DNA from: Planctomycetota bacterium
Lineage (GTDB): Bacteria > Planctomycetota > Planctomycetia > Gemmatales > Gemmataceae
Reading direction: 5' to 3'
Length of the DNA: 48,526 nucleotides
NCBI GenBank assembly: GCA_021413735.1
Contig: JAIOPV010000068.1
Location: 1 to 48,526 of the forward strand
Below the pieces are notes generated by a model that saw only the letters and a program-made list of their open reading frames with translations, searched no databases and was not told the origin of the DNA. Below are positions 1-8,724 of the stretch, in pieces. Each line of letters starts with the position of its first letter. The stretch's first letter is position 1. A program made the position numbers and the translations under genes.

Positions 1-6
1 CGTTGT

Positions 7-633
7 TCAGTGCGTAAGGTCGAGGGACGGATTCGATTTCAAGCGTTCAACTTCGGCTTCCAGTTCGGCGATTTTCTTGTGGAGGCTCTCGATCACCGGG
101 GCGATCTGCCGCCGCGAGTACCGCTCGTGGATGTGCTGCTGACAGTTCACATCCCACGCTTCGACCGTGAAGAGTATCACCCGCTCCACCTTGCCGGAGT
201 ATGCAGGGTCGCGGAGTTTCTCTTCGAGAGTTGGAGCGCCTTCGACCACGCGGGCCGTGCCCCAAACCTTGACCCGTCGCTGGTTCGCATAGTCCATCAG
301 GAACAGGAACGCCTTCGGGTTCTCGGACAGGTTACCCAGGGTGAGGTACTGTCGGTTGCCGCCGAAGTCGGCGAAGCCCAGCGTGTGTTCGTCGATGACC
401 TTGAGGAACCCTGGCGGGCCGCCGCGATACTGGATGTACGGTTGGCCCTCGGCAGTTGCGGTCCCCATGTAGAACATGTCCAGATCGGCGAGGTACTCTG
501 CCAGTTCCGGGGTGACGGTCGTCTGCCAACCTTCGCCCCGCTCCATCCGGGCATAGCTCCTGCGCGAGTTATTCTTCTCTTGAATGGCCTTCACAGCAGG
601 GGTGAAGGCGATATCGCTTGCATACGTTCTCAT
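7..633 (-). CDS. Pyridoxamine 5'-phosphate oxidase-fold protein (FMN-binding family)
   Basis: The 208-residue protein has the PNPOx-like split-barrel pattern: the segment around residues 50-75 (LDMFYMGTATAEGQPYIQYRGG) followed by a GFADFGGNRQYLTLGNL stretch and then FLFLMDYANQRRVKVWGTARVV, typical of flavin-nucleotide-binding proteins that reduce small electrophiles or bind FMN/F420. The C-terminus (about 180-205) is a heptad-like coiled coil (KKIAELEAEVERLK). The ATG at 633 has a GGAGGG Shine-Dalgarno about 8 nt upstream. It is the last gene of a minus-strand operon behind DUF417 and AhpD-like genes, which points to detoxification or redox stress. Substrate is unknown. Confidence 0.85.
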   Translation of the reverse strand: MRTYASDIAFTPAVKAIQEKNNSRRSYARMERGEGWQTTVTPELAEYLADLDMFYMGTATAEGQPYIQYRGGPPGFLKVIDEHTLGFADFGGNRQYLTLGNLSENPKAFLFLMDYANQRRVKVWGTARVVEGAPTLEEKLRDPAYSGKVERVILFTVEAWDVNCQQHIHERYSRRQIAPVIESLHKKIAELEAEVERLKSNPSLDLTH

Positions 634-714
634 TGGTCTGCCCTCCAGTCGGTAACTTCGTGCTGACGAGCTTGCCGAGGAAACTTCGCATCAACTCGGC
701 AAGCTCGTCGCCGT

Positions 715-1347
715 TCAATTCCAGAGCGAAGTGGTCTGCAGGGTCCGTTCTTGTGCGGCAACCACTTGCTGGCTTGCGTTTGTCTTCCGCAGATACGCTT
801 TCGCAGAGTCGGCCATCGTCACCATCGCGGCACCGAGCATGATCGCGTCCTTCACGACCAAACGTCCGGCACCAGACAGCAACGGGAAACCGTGCTCGGA
901 ACTGCCCAGCGACGGCACCCAGCATTCCGGCGTTGTGATAAGGAACGACAGCGTCACGAACGACATCACGACGACCAGGAAACTGCCGACGGCTGCGACT
1001 CGCGGGAACACCGGGTGCAGGGCGATCATCACGCCGTAGGCGACGATCACCGAACCGAGACCGTATGCGAACAGATAGGTTCCGTTCTTCTCGTGCCATT
1101 CGCGATTGGCGGGTACGAGGTCGCCTTCGCGATTCATGTGCCTGCGGTACTCGCCCGCGGGTTCCTGGTACAAGAAGCTCATCAGCGGGCTGTTCGCCAC
1201 GAACGGAACGATGCCCTCGTCCTCATACTTGAACACCTTGAGGCTACCGATCCAGACCAGCACCACGACCAACCCGATGCGGGTCAGCGTGATACCGACT
1301 CGATCCATCTGTGCAGCGTACTCGAATAGCTTGTTGATGCGGTCCAT
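715..1347 (-). CDS. DUF417 (YkgB/RclC) family inner-membrane protein
   Basis: A 210-residue protein with about four hydrophobic helices. The pattern RIGLVVVLVWIGSLKVFKYEDEGIVPFVANSPLMSFLY near the N-terminus is characteristic of DUF417, the family of E. coli YkgB/RclC, a membrane protein of the reactive-chlorine response. The open frame extends further upstream, but that part overlaps the preceding gene. The chosen ATG (residue 46 of the long frame) has a GAGAGGGC Shine-Dalgarno. It lies 40 nt after the AhpD-like gene and 81 nt before the PNPOx-like gene, so the three are probably co-transcribed. The exact function of the family is not known. Confidence 0.85.
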   Translation of the reverse strand: MDRINKLFEYAAQMDRVGITLTRIGLVVVLVWIGSLKVFKYEDEGIVPFVANSPLMSFLYQEPAGEYRRHMNREGDLVPANREWHEKNGTYLFAYGLGSVIVAYGVMIALHPVFPRVAAVGSFLVVVMSFVTLSFLITTPECWVPSLGSSEHGFPLLSGAGRLVVKDAIMLGAAMVTMADSAKAYLRKTNASQQVVAAQERTLQTTSLWN

Positions 1348-1387
1348 GGCCCAGCCCTCTCGCGGTTGGTGGTGATGTTGGTTGGAT

Positions 1388-1948
1388 TCACTCGGCGGCG
1401 GTTTGCGAAACGTGCAGGTCTTCGGCCTTCGGGAAGTCGATGTCGGTCTCGGCGAGTTCGTTGAAGTAATTCGTGAAGACATTCAGCGCGACATGCGCGA
1501 CGACTTCGGCGATCATGCCGTCGTCGAATCCGGCTTCACGAACCTCAGCAAGGTCGCCGTCACTGACTCGTCCGCGGGTGTCCACCACTTTGCGAGCGAA
1601 CCGAATGAGCGTGTCGGCCTTCGGGTCAACCGTAGTGCCAAGGCGACTGTCGCGGATCTGATCGGCGGTCAGCCCAACCATCCGGCCGATTGTCGAGTGA
1701 GCCGCGAGGCAGTACTCACAACCATTCGCCTGCGAGATTGCGAGAGCGAGTTGTTCGCGGAGTTTCGCCGACAGCGTGCCCTTCGTGAGTGCTCCGCTGA
1801 ACTGGAGGTAGCCATCGAGAACCGCCGGAGCGTTCGCCATCGCACGGGTCATGTTCGGCACGAGACCGAGTTTGCTCTTGACTGCGTCGAGGAGCGTCTT
1901 CGCACGGCCGGTTGCGCTTTCTGGTTCGAGTTGATTGACGCGGGACAT
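1388..1948 (-). CDS. Carboxymuconolactone decarboxylase / AhpD-like peroxidase family protein
   Basis: The 186-residue protein carries the AhpD-type redox motif CEYCLAAH (Cys77, Cys80, His84) in an all-helical CMD domain. In this family the cysteine pair acts as a thiol peroxidase or reductase centre. The open frame starts at 2050, but the ATG at 1948 has an AAAGGA Shine-Dalgarno 8 nt upstream and begins at the usual family N-terminus (MSRVNQLEPES). It is the first gene of the minus-strand operon and is divergent from the sigma-54 activator, with four palindromic sites 113-200 nt upstream of its start. A role in peroxide, chlorine or electrophile stress is inferred. Confidence 0.88.
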   Translation of the reverse strand: MSRVNQLEPESATGRAKTLLDAVKSKLGLVPNMTRAMANAPAVLDGYLQFSGALTKGTLSAKLREQLALAISQANGCEYCLAAHSTIGRMVGLTADQIRDSRLGTTVDPKADTLIRFARKVVDTRGRVSDGDLAEVREAGFDDGMIAEVVAHVALNVFTNYFNELAETDIDFPKAEDLHVSQTAAE

Positions 1949-2060
1949 GGTCGTGATCCTTTCGTTTCGGGTCGGCTTTCCGCAAGCAGTAAGTGCATGG
2001 CTAAGGAGTAATCCACGTTGCATGCCAAATGAATAAGATTGCCACAACACGCATGAGACA

Positions 2061-2147
2061 AGAAATTTGCGGCGAATTGATCGGCTCCATCAAGATCCCG
2101 AAAGTTCGTAAATCAACGAGATTTCGTAAACCAACTCCGAAATTTCG
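2061..2147. promoter_or_regulatory. Four phased palindromes, probable activator-binding (UAS) array
   Basis: Three sites fit the palindrome CGAAATTTCG: an exact copy at 2138-2147, CGAGATTTCG at 2117-2126 and CGAAAGTTCG at 2099-2108. A weaker relative, AGAAATTTGC, is at 2061-2070. Spacings are 38, 18 and 21 bp, near multiples of two helical turns. The array lies between the sigma-54 activator and the divergent redox operon. Sigma-54 activators usually bind such repeats 80-200 bp upstream of the target promoter, which fits the minus-strand operon. The last site also lies 12 bp before the activator's own start, so autoregulation is possible. No clear -24/-12 element was found. Confidence 0.55.
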
Positions 2148-2159
2148 TCAGGGGAGCGT

Positions 2160-3731
2160 ATGACACCAATCGCCGACGGACCGCTGCTCGTCGAACCGAA
2201 GCGATTGCTTCTCGACATGGCTCAGGAACATCAGCTATCAGCGTTACTCCGCCTGGTTGTGGATCGGTTAGCTGCGACCCCGCGGGTGGCGATGGCTCGT
2301 ATCTGGTTGATGCAGCCGAGCGAAGACTTCCTTCATCTGGTCGCGAGCGCCGGTCGGTCAGTGGTCGATCCGCGGATCGAGTGGACCAAACTCGATGGCT
2401 CGTTCCGGCGAATTCCGATTGGTGTGCGGAAGGTCGGGCGGATTGCAGCGACCGGTGAGCCGATCGAAGCTCCCAACCTCACCCCCACGCCGGATTGGAT
2501 TGCGAATCCCGAATGGATTCGCGCCGAGGGGATCGCGGGGTTCGGCGGCCAACCGCTCATTCATCGTGGGCGGGTTCTCGGCGTGCTCGCCGTGTTCGCT
2601 CGCGGTCCAGTCGGTGCCGAGTGCATGAGTTGGCTGCGGACCATCGCCGACCACGCCGCGGCTGCTATCGCGACCGCCCGTGCGTTCGAGCAGATCGAGG
2701 AACTGCGAGCAAAGCTGGAACTGGAAAACGAGTACCTGCGGGAAGAAGTGATTCGCAGCGGGGCATTCGGCGAGTTGATCGGGCAGGGTCCGGCGCTGGA
2801 AGCCATCGCCCGGCAGATCGACCTCGTCGCTCCAACAGACTCTGCGGTGCTGATTCTCGGCGAGAGTGGCACGGGCAAGGAACTCGTGGCGCGAGAAGTT
2901 CACCGGCGCAGCAAGCGGGCAAACCGAGCGCTCGTGAAGGTGAACTGTGCAGCAGTGCCTCATGAGTTGTACGAGAGCGAGTTCTTCGGCCACGCGAAGG
3001 GTGCGTTCACCGGCGCTCTGCGTGACCGAGCTGGTCGCTTCGAGTTGGCCGATAGCGGCACTCTGTTCCTCGACGAGGTAGGCGAGATTCCGCTGGAATT
3101 GCAGGCCAAATTGCTCCGCGTGCTTCAGGAAGGAGAGTTGGAGCGAGTCGGTGAAGAACGCACTCGAAAGGTGAATGTGCGAATCATCGCGGCCACGAAT
3201 TGCGACCTCCGAGCAGAGGCCGAGATGGGGCGATTCCGACAGGATCTGTACTACCGACTCAGCGTGTTCCCGGTCGAGTTGCCTCCACTGCGGAAGCGAG
3301 TTGAGGACATCCCACTGTTGGCCGAACACTTCGTGACGCTGATCGCCCGCAAGATCGGGCGGCCGAAGCCGCGTCTCACACTGGCGAATATCCAGCAACT
3401 TCAGCGATATCACTGGCCCGGGAACGTCCGCGAGTTACAGCACGTCATCGAGCGGGCGGTAATTACAGCCGACGGGAACCGCCTGACGATCGACCTGCCT
3501 TCGAACCCCGCTTCGCCGATGGTCAAGGTACTGGCGGCTCCCGCCCCGGCTGCGACCGACAATCGTGTGCGGACCGAAGCCGAGATGCGCCGACTGGAGG
3601 CGGACAATATCCGGGTCGCGCTGCAGCAAGCGAAGGGCAAAGTGTCGGGGGTCGGTGGGGCCGCCGACTTGCTTGGGATGAAGCCAACCACTCTCGCATC
3701 CAGGATGAAGGCGCTGGGTATTTCGCGGTGA
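2160..3731 (+). CDS. Sigma-54-dependent transcriptional activator with N-terminal GAF domain (NorR-like)
   Basis: The 523-residue protein has a GAF sensor domain (about 25-175), a coiled-coil linker (178-200), a sigma-54 activator AAA+ domain (about 203-430) and a Fis-type helix-turn-helix (about 470-523). Walker A is GESGTGKE (234-241), the sigma-54-contacting GAFTGA loop is at 281-286, and Walker B is TLFLDEVGE (301-309). The final HTH reads [23 protein letters not shown]. The architecture matches NorR and FhlA rather than phosphorelay regulators, since no receiver domain is present. It is divergent from the AhpD/DUF417/PNPOx operon, its likely target. The ATG has an AGGGGAG Shine-Dalgarno. 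The inducer sensed by the GAF domain is unknown. Confidence 0.93.
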   Translation: MTPIADGPLLVEPKRLLLDMAQEHQLSALLRLVVDRLAATPRVAMARIWLMQPSEDFLHLVASAGRSVVDPRIEWTKLDGSFRRIPIGVRKVGRIAATGEPIEAPNLTPTPDWIANPEWIRAEGIAGFGGQPLIHRGRVLGVLAVFARGPVGAECMSWLRTIADHAAAAIATARAFEQIEELRAKLELENEYLREEVIRSGAFGELIGQGPALEAIARQIDLVAPTDSAVLILGESGTGKELVAREVHRRSKRANRALVKVNCAAVPHELYESEFFGHAKGAFTGALRDRAGRFELADSGTLFLDEVGEIPLELQAKLLRVLQEGELERVGEERTRKVNVRIIAATNCDLRAEAEMGRFRQDLYYRLSVFPVELPPLRKRVEDIPLLAEHFVTLIARKIGRPKPRLTLANIQQLQRYHWPGNVRELQHVIERAVITADGNRLTIDLPSNPASPMVKVLAAPAPAATDNRVRTEAEMRRLEADNIRVALQQAKGKVSGVGGAADLLGMKPTTLASRMKALGISR

Positions 3732-3823
3732 GGCTCCGGAACCACCGCGAAGAGTGATCTCGTGAGTTATGAAATATCGCAACTGACTATTTCGCCAATC
3801 ACATAGTTAAAAACAAGCACCAA

Positions 3824-4618
3824 TCATGACTTGACGAATCCCAAGGGTTCGGGTTGCATCATGTCGCTCTCACTGATGGTGTACGTAATCCGTGGATAGG
3901 TAAATTGCGTTTCATTGTTCTCGCGATGCCGCAGATGGTAAAACTCTCGCCTTTGTTCATCGTTGGCCAACGTCAGACTCGCGCCGTCCAGGAAGTATGC
4001 AGATTCGTCGCGAAACCGCACAAAGGTCTTTGATGTTCGAAATGTGATGCCCAACCATTGGTTCTCAGGCGTTTGGATGGGCGTGTCCAGCACGATCTTG
4101 TGTTTGAGTCGCCGATTGGCGTCAACGGAGAACACCACGACACTATTGTGGGTTAAGGGGATCTCGATATTAGCCCCGCCAGCCTCCTTCAATCCGACGA
4201 GCAACTTCCTCGGCGGGTTCGCTATCTCAGGATGTTTGTAGCAGGAGAAAACAGCAATGAACGATTCGTCTGCCAGATCCAGGGCTTGGTCAGAGTGACT
4301 GCCCATGGTGGTGTAAGCGTTCGTGTAGTTCTCGATGAGAGCGTTGTTGAAGCTAGCCGAAAGCGACGCACTGTTTTGAATCTGCTGTGCTAACTGCTCA
4401 TGCACCGACCGGAAGTGTTGCGCTGGGGATCTATACCTGGTGGTGGTGCGAACGATAGGCATGTTACCTGCGGTGTCGATCTTGAGCAGCACCGCTCCCT
4501 GCCTACCTTTTCCCACGGCTTCAAACCGAACCGATGCAAGCAGCTCCTCAAAAAGATTGCCTTCGGTAAGTAATGTGTATGAGCGAACCTCGTCCGTTAT
4601 TTTAGAGTTGGGGAGCAA
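3824..4618 (-). CDS. AlkB-like 2OG-Fe(II) oxygenase (downstream member of tandem pair)
   Basis: The 264-residue protein has the double-stranded beta-helix dioxygenase pattern: an NALIENYTNAY segment, the iron motif HSD (His108, Asp110), a distal His173 in RRLKHKIVL after a NSVVVFS strand, and Arg194 in GITFRTSKTF as the likely 2-oxoglutarate ligand. This order fits the AlkB superfamily. The start is TTG with a GGGAG Shine-Dalgarno 6 nt upstream, and it overlaps the end of the preceding paralogue by 17 nt, suggesting translational coupling. The substrate is not predictable: nucleic acid repair, RNA or protein hydroxylation are all possible. The local DNA is less GC-rich than elsewhere in the window. 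Confidence 0.65.
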   Translation of the reverse strand: MLPNSKITDEVRSYTLLTEGNLFEELLASVRFEAVGKGRQGAVLLKIDTAGNMPIVRTTTRYRSPAQHFRSVHEQLAQQIQNSASLSASFNNALIENYTNAYTTMGSHSDQALDLADESFIAVFSCYKHPEIANPPRKLLVGLKEAGGANIEIPLTHNSVVVFSVDANRRLKHKIVLDTPIQTPENQWLGITFRTSKTFVRFRDESAYFLDGASLTLANDEQRREFYHLRHRENNETQFTYPRITYTISESDMMQPEPLGFVKS

Positions 4619-5831
4619 TGTAATCTCCCGTGTTCATACTGAAGAGAAAATTATTTCCGTAATCGATGAAGTCTCGGGTCTTGTTCTCCTCTGCATACAA
4701 CTTGCGCAATTCATTCATACCCTCAAGCGTGGGTGGTACGAGCTTCACAAGCTTTCCGTCGCTCTTGAGGAAGGTGTGGCCGTTCTTGTGAACAGCCTCG
4801 GCGTTCGAACAGCGAACCACATACCCCATGCGGGTCGGGAGCAACTCGGCGTCCAGCGTCGATGACCGGATCTCGTGCGTGTACAGCCGATTCGTGGACA
4901 GCGGTATGAAGAATACAGAGTTGGGGTACAAGGTCAGGGAGAACTGAGTGGGGAGGGTGCATCCAGGGCGTTCCGCGACCGGCTCTTTGAGACGAAAGTG
5001 GAGTTTGGTAAGCCCGCTGATACCATTATGGCCGTAGTCAAAGGCGTCCTTGGTCAGGGGACGTAGCTTATCGAGTTGGTCGTAGAAGGTGCAGAAGGCC
5101 ATGATGCCATTTCCAGGCATGTCCTTGGTCTTGTCTGCGTGCGCCGAGATCTTGGCCTTGGACTGCTTTTGCGCAACGTCTGCAGGGGTGTTATGGTAGA
5201 TCTGCGTCAGGACGTGATTCAGCGGCGCCTGGTTCTGGAAGATACGGGCGGCCTCCTGGTTCAGGGCATCGACAATGCGCCAGTCGTTCGCGCGAAAGTT
5301 CTCGGTTGGGCCCGAGAGATTCGTGGAGCACCTGAGCAGGCGGAAGTGCAGCTCTTCGCTGTCCAGCTTAACGGGTGTCAGATAGATTCCTGTGCGATGG
5401 GCCGTCCCGGGCTTGGTGGACTCCGTGAGGGACTGGAAAGTGTGCTCCGTGCAGATACGGTTGAAGTGATCGAACCCCAGGTCGAAAAAGCGCCGATAGT
5501 ACACGCCGACGCCGTGCACGTTGATGGGAACCTGACCTCGGTCCACGAGCGTCCAGGTCTTGCCGTCTTCCTCGTTGTAACCGTGCGAAAGCTCCCGGAT
5601 CACAAATATCCGCTCGGCCGAATCGAGATTGTGGCCGCTGACCTTGGATACGTCGCCGCACAGGTAAACGGTTTTCTGGGAGAAGCTGGGCAGCTCAGAT
5701 GAAAGATCGTCGAGAGTGATCACGGACCCGCAAAAGTCTCTGGTCAAACCACCATCTTCCAACGTAGACAGCACGACCAAGATGTTGCTTGCATCGAGGA
5801 TGCGAGCTTCCGTTCTTTCCGTTGTACGCAT
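4602..5831 (-). CDS. AlkB-like 2OG-Fe(II) oxygenase with long N-terminal extension (upstream member of pair)
   Basis: A 409-residue protein. Its C-terminal half shows the same layout as its neighbour: YHNTPADV, then HAD (His231, Asp233) followed by KTKDMPGNGIMAFCTFYDQ, a NSVFFIPL strand with NRLYTHEI (distal His319), and RMGYVVRCSN (Arg334/Arg340). The N-terminal ~210 residues match no family I recognise. The frame is open to 5870, but the ATG at 5831 has a GGGAGAG Shine-Dalgarno and the upstream GTG has none. The two genes overlap and are clearly paralogous, so they may form a two-subunit oxygenase. That is inference from the motifs and arrangement. Confidence 0.6.
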   Translation of the reverse strand: MRTTERTEARILDASNILVVLSTLEDGGLTRDFCGSVITLDDLSSELPSFSQKTVYLCGDVSKVSGHNLDSAERIFVIRELSHGYNEEDGKTWTLVDRGQVPINVHGVGVYYRRFFDLGFDHFNRICTEHTFQSLTESTKPGTAHRTGIYLTPVKLDSEELHFRLLRCSTNLSGPTENFRANDWRIVDALNQEAARIFQNQAPLNHVLTQIYHNTPADVAQKQSKAKISAHADKTKDMPGNGIMAFCTFYDQLDKLRPLTKDAFDYGHNGISGLTKLHFRLKEPVAERPGCTLPTQFSLTLYPNSVFFIPLSTNRLYTHEIRSSTLDAELLPTRMGYVVRCSNAEAVHKNGHTFLKSDGKLVKLVPPTLEGMNELRKLYAEENKTRDFIDYGNNFLFSMNTGDYIAPQL

Positions 5832-6031
5832 TAAACTCTCCCTGCTGGCCAAGAAGCGATCCTCTAACACGCAGAGGTTGCAATTCCGCGTCGGCTAACA
5901 CTGCAGGACTTCGTGTTCGGGCACGAAGCCATGCGGTTTTTCGCAGGCTCACACAGTCGGTGTTGGCCTGCTAAGGATGTGGCCTTCACCCTGCGGCTAC
6001 CCAAGTTTCCCCACGGATTGCAACTCTCGAT

Positions 6032-6529
6032 TCACGCGATTTCTGACCAGACCGCCAAGCACTTCTTCGATTGCCACCACTCCTCCAATGTCAACTTGTC
6101 GTCGAGCACGCAGCGGATGTGCAGAGGGCTGAGTCGCACGCTGATTGGGTGCGAACGCTCGCCTTGCCAAGTGCCGATGTCCACGACTTCGCTGCCTTGC
6201 AATTCCATCCCATGCTCTCGGAGATACCGCATGATCGCGGGAACCTGGAGATCGACTCCGGTCGTGGCCTCGGCGTGAGGGTTGCGCAGAACCTTCGCCC
6301 GTGCCACCAATTCCTTCAAATCAACAGGATGATCGCGGAAGTGGGCCTCGTAACTGCGGTAGTAGACCGACCCCAGCGCGTCGTCCTGAAACACGAATTC
6401 GTTGTCGATGACGTAACCGACCGCCCAAGCATCGGCTCCGTACTTGTGGTCCCACTCTCGCTGCCGAGCGGTACGCTGTCTCTCCCCGCCAGCGTGACCG
6501 ATCTTGCGTTCAACGACTTGCCAGCCCAC
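6032..6529 (-). CDS. Hypothetical protein, no recognised family
   Basis: A 165-residue soluble protein with balanced composition (WDHKYGADAWAVGYVIDNEFVFQDDALGSVYYRSYEAHF, later LTLEEWWQSKKCLAVWSEIA) that looks like a real globular domain. There is no signal peptide or membrane helix. The GTG start at 6529 has a GGAGG Shine-Dalgarno, but the first ~25 residues are Arg/Gly-rich and could be untranslated. It lies 200 bp upstream of the oxygenase pair on the same strand. I do not recognise a function. Confidence 0.55.
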   Translation of the reverse strand: MGWQVVERKIGHAGGERQRTARQREWDHKYGADAWAVGYVIDNEFVFQDDALGSVYYRSYEAHFRDHPVDLKELVARAKVLRNPHAEATTGVDLQVPAIMRYLREHGMELQGSEVVDIGTWQGERSHPISVRLSPLHIRCVLDDKLTLEEWWQSKKCLAVWSEIA

Positions 6530-7013
6530 GTTCCGCCTCCGCGAGTATGCGACGCTCCGGACCGGCCATCAACATCTTCAACCAGATGACGCACGAGGAG
6601 CAAATTGGGTTCGGGGACGTTGGCCCGACTATGGAGTTGTCTGGAGAAGAAGCCTGCCGCCCGTTACTCGTCGGTCGCGGCATTTGCCGCTGACCTGCGA
6701 AGGCGGCTCGACGGCATTCCGCTGAGCATCGGCCAGGCCGACGTTCTCGACCAGCACGCGAGAAGCCCAGTTTGTGTCGGATGATGACATTTCAGTCGGG
6801 CTTTTGAGATGGCCGAGGTGGCGTTCCATGCGGTAGCGCGAAGGGCATCGGAATGCCATCGGGATGGTATGGTCGAAGAATAACAGCTCCTCTCACCAAA
6901 TTTGCCTCGCTTTGTTCGGTCCAATAATCCCACCGGGGCCAGCGTGCTCTTCGCCATGGTGAACCTTGGACGGGCACGTCAGGAATGCAGATGCAGCGAA
7001 GATCCGACATCCT
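6530..7013. other. Gene-free stretch, nothing recognised
   Basis: About 480 bp between two minus-strand genes. Several short overlapping frames exist on both strands, but none has globular composition, a good start or a recognisable motif. There is no strong hairpin. It could be decayed coding DNA or a long leader of the gene ending at 6032. Confidence 0.4.
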
Positions 7014-7937
7014 CTACTCGGGTTTCGTGGCGAGCCAGCGAACGGCGTTCTCCACGAGTTTCAGCACCGGCTTCTCCTTGAACACCGGGTAGGTCTCGTG
7101 ACCGGGACGGAAGTAGAAGACCCTGCCCTTGCCAAGTTTCCAGATCATCCCGCTGCGAAACCACTCGCCGGTCGCCCATCGCTCCTCCAAAATCAACTCG
7201 TCAGCTTCTGGAACGTGGAACGGTTCGGCATACATCTCGGTCTGAGGCAACTCGAACTTCTCGGGCAATCCCTTGCATATCGGGTGGTTCGGCTTCAACA
7301 CGCGAATCTGACTCGGTTTCCCGTCCGCCCGGTACGCAGGAAAGCAGCAATACGGCAAGTAGACCGTCGCCTTCTCGCTGTTGTCGGGGAATTTCTTGAT
7401 GTCCGTGTACGGTGTGAGGTGGTCGCTAGATTTCGGCAAAGTGTATCGCTTTGAAGGTTCGGCGTAGCTGATCTCCAATTTGGTTCCCTCACGTCGGAGA
7501 GCCTTCTCGGCGTCGAGTCGGGTTCGCTCGTACATCGCTTCCACGAAGGGCGTCGCCCAGTGTGCCGAGTGCAACGCGATCAGGGAGAGTGTGCCTTCCT
7601 TGATCCGTTCGATCAGCGGTGCTGCCATTTTCGGCGTAATCTCGGCCTGTCGCTTGTGTCCCCACCAAATCAGAACATCGCACCCGCGAATGATCCCTGG
7701 CGACAATCCCTTTTCGTCGTCCTCGATGCTGACCGACTTGACCGACAATCCTTCCTGACCCTTCAGGTGATCCGCGATCTGGTTGCCGAGGAAGTTGTCG
7801 TATGCGTGCTTCTGCTCAGGTTGCCGCTCATCCCAGACCACCACACTGATGGATTTCGGTTCCGCCGCTGCGGATGCGGAAGACAACACTGCGCTGGCGG
7901 CTGTCGTTGCCAAGAACTCGCGTCGGCTCGTGGTCAT
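7014..7937 (-). CDS. ThuA-domain (trehalose utilisation-like) protein with Tat signal
   Basis: The 307-residue protein begins with a twin-arginine export signal (TTSRREFLATTAASAVLSSASAAA) and continues with a class-I glutamine-amidotransferase-like ThuA domain: ISVVVWDERQPEQKHAY, GCDVLIWWGHKRQ, LIALHSAHWATPF and a C-terminal GKGRVFYFRPGHETYPVF. ThuA proteins act in sugar metabolism and are very common in planctomycetes beside oxidoreductases and DUF1080 proteins. The ATG at 7937 has a GAGGA Shine-Dalgarno; an ATG eight codons upstream is less likely. It starts 20 nt after the wrbA-like gene in the same operon. Its substrate is not known. Confidence 0.9.
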   Translation of the reverse strand: MTTSRREFLATTAASAVLSSASAAAEPKSISVVVWDERQPEQKHAYDNFLGNQIADHLKGQEGLSVKSVSIEDDEKGLSPGIIRGCDVLIWWGHKRQAEITPKMAAPLIERIKEGTLSLIALHSAHWATPFVEAMYERTRLDAEKALRREGTKLEISYAEPSKRYTLPKSSDHLTPYTDIKKFPDNSEKATVYLPYCCFPAYRADGKPSQIRVLKPNHPICKGLPEKFELPQTEMYAEPFHVPEADELILEERWATGEWFRSGMIWKLGKGRVFYFRPGHETYPVFKEKPVLKLVENAVRWLATKPE

Positions 7938-7957
7938 CTCGGATCCTCGTGGAGAAT

Positions 7958-8515
7958 TCAACCTGGGAGCGTTCTGGATTCGGGCTTATTCAGCGGGTGC
8001 TGGTCTTTGCGGCCATCGGCCACGACGGCGACCCACTCAGCGAGCCGTCGTCCCAGCAGCCGACACGCATCCTGAACATCAACGTCTCGTGGCTCTCGTG
8101 CCGCGACCGCACCGTAATGTGCCGTCATCGTCTTGCCGGCATAATCCGTGACCCCGAACACGAGGAACCCGAAGTTCATGAGGACCATCTGAATCGACTG
8201 GCAGGCGATCTCGGCACCACCTCCCCAGCCACCCGATGACGAGAACGCACACGCGACCTTCCCGTCAACCTTGCCCCAATGATTGAACATCGCTTCGTCC
8301 CAGAAGCGTTTCATCTTCCACGAAATGATGCCCATGTTTGTCGGGCTGCCGACCGCAAGCCCGTCGCACCAGTGAATGTCCTCGGGTGTTGCCGCGTCTA
8401 CTTCCACCAGACGGACCTCGATGCCGGGGATCAGCTTTGCCCCTTCGGTGACGAGATTTGCCATCTTGGCGGTGTTGCCGCTGGCGGAATGGTAGAGAAC
8501 CAGAACCTTGCCCAT
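7958..8515 (-). CDS. wrbA: Flavodoxin-like NAD(P)H:quinone oxidoreductase, WrbA family
   Basis: The 185-residue protein starts with the flavodoxin FMN-phosphate loop YHSASGNTAKMA (residues 8-19), followed by CDGLAVGSPTNMGIISWKMKRFWDE and KVACAFSSSGGWGGGAE, the WrbA/flavodoxin signature around the isoalloxazine pocket. WrbA proteins reduce quinones by two electrons and protect against redox cycling. The frame is open for 60 codons upstream, but the ATG at 8515 has a GAGGAACGA Shine-Dalgarno and is the family start. It is the first gene of a two-gene operon with the ThuA protein. Assignment to WrbA rather than another NAD(P)H-flavodoxin is probable, not certain. Confidence 0.85.
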   Translation of the reverse strand: MGKVLVLYHSASGNTAKMANLVTEGAKLIPGIEVRLVEVDAATPEDIHWCDGLAVGSPTNMGIISWKMKRFWDEAMFNHWGKVDGKVACAFSSSGGWGGGAEIACQSIQMVLMNFGFLVFGVTDYAGKTMTAHYGAVAAREPRDVDVQDACRLLGRRLAEWVAVVADGRKDQHPLNKPESRTLPG

Positions 8516-8724
8516 TCGTTCCTCGTGGCAGATCTCGTTTTGGTCGCGACTCCGGTACGATACGCCATGAGGGTTGTCGCGGCAGGGCGAACCATCCCAT
8601 CGAACCTTGCAACCCACCACAGGCTCCGCTAACTTCACCTTGTTCCCGTGGTTGCGTTTAGCTCGTTGCTCTGCAACAGGGTGATGTTGCGTCACCTAAG
8701 CGATCTGTCTTCGATCCGTCTCGG

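Noticed and set aside
1949-2060. Sigma-54 (-24/-12) promoter for the AhpD-like operon
   Set aside because: No GG-N10-GC match was found on the minus strand; the closest match has 11-nt spacing.
6530-7013. Possible transposase remnant
   Set aside because: Short frames show no DDE or other transposase motif, and no inverted or direct repeats flank the region.
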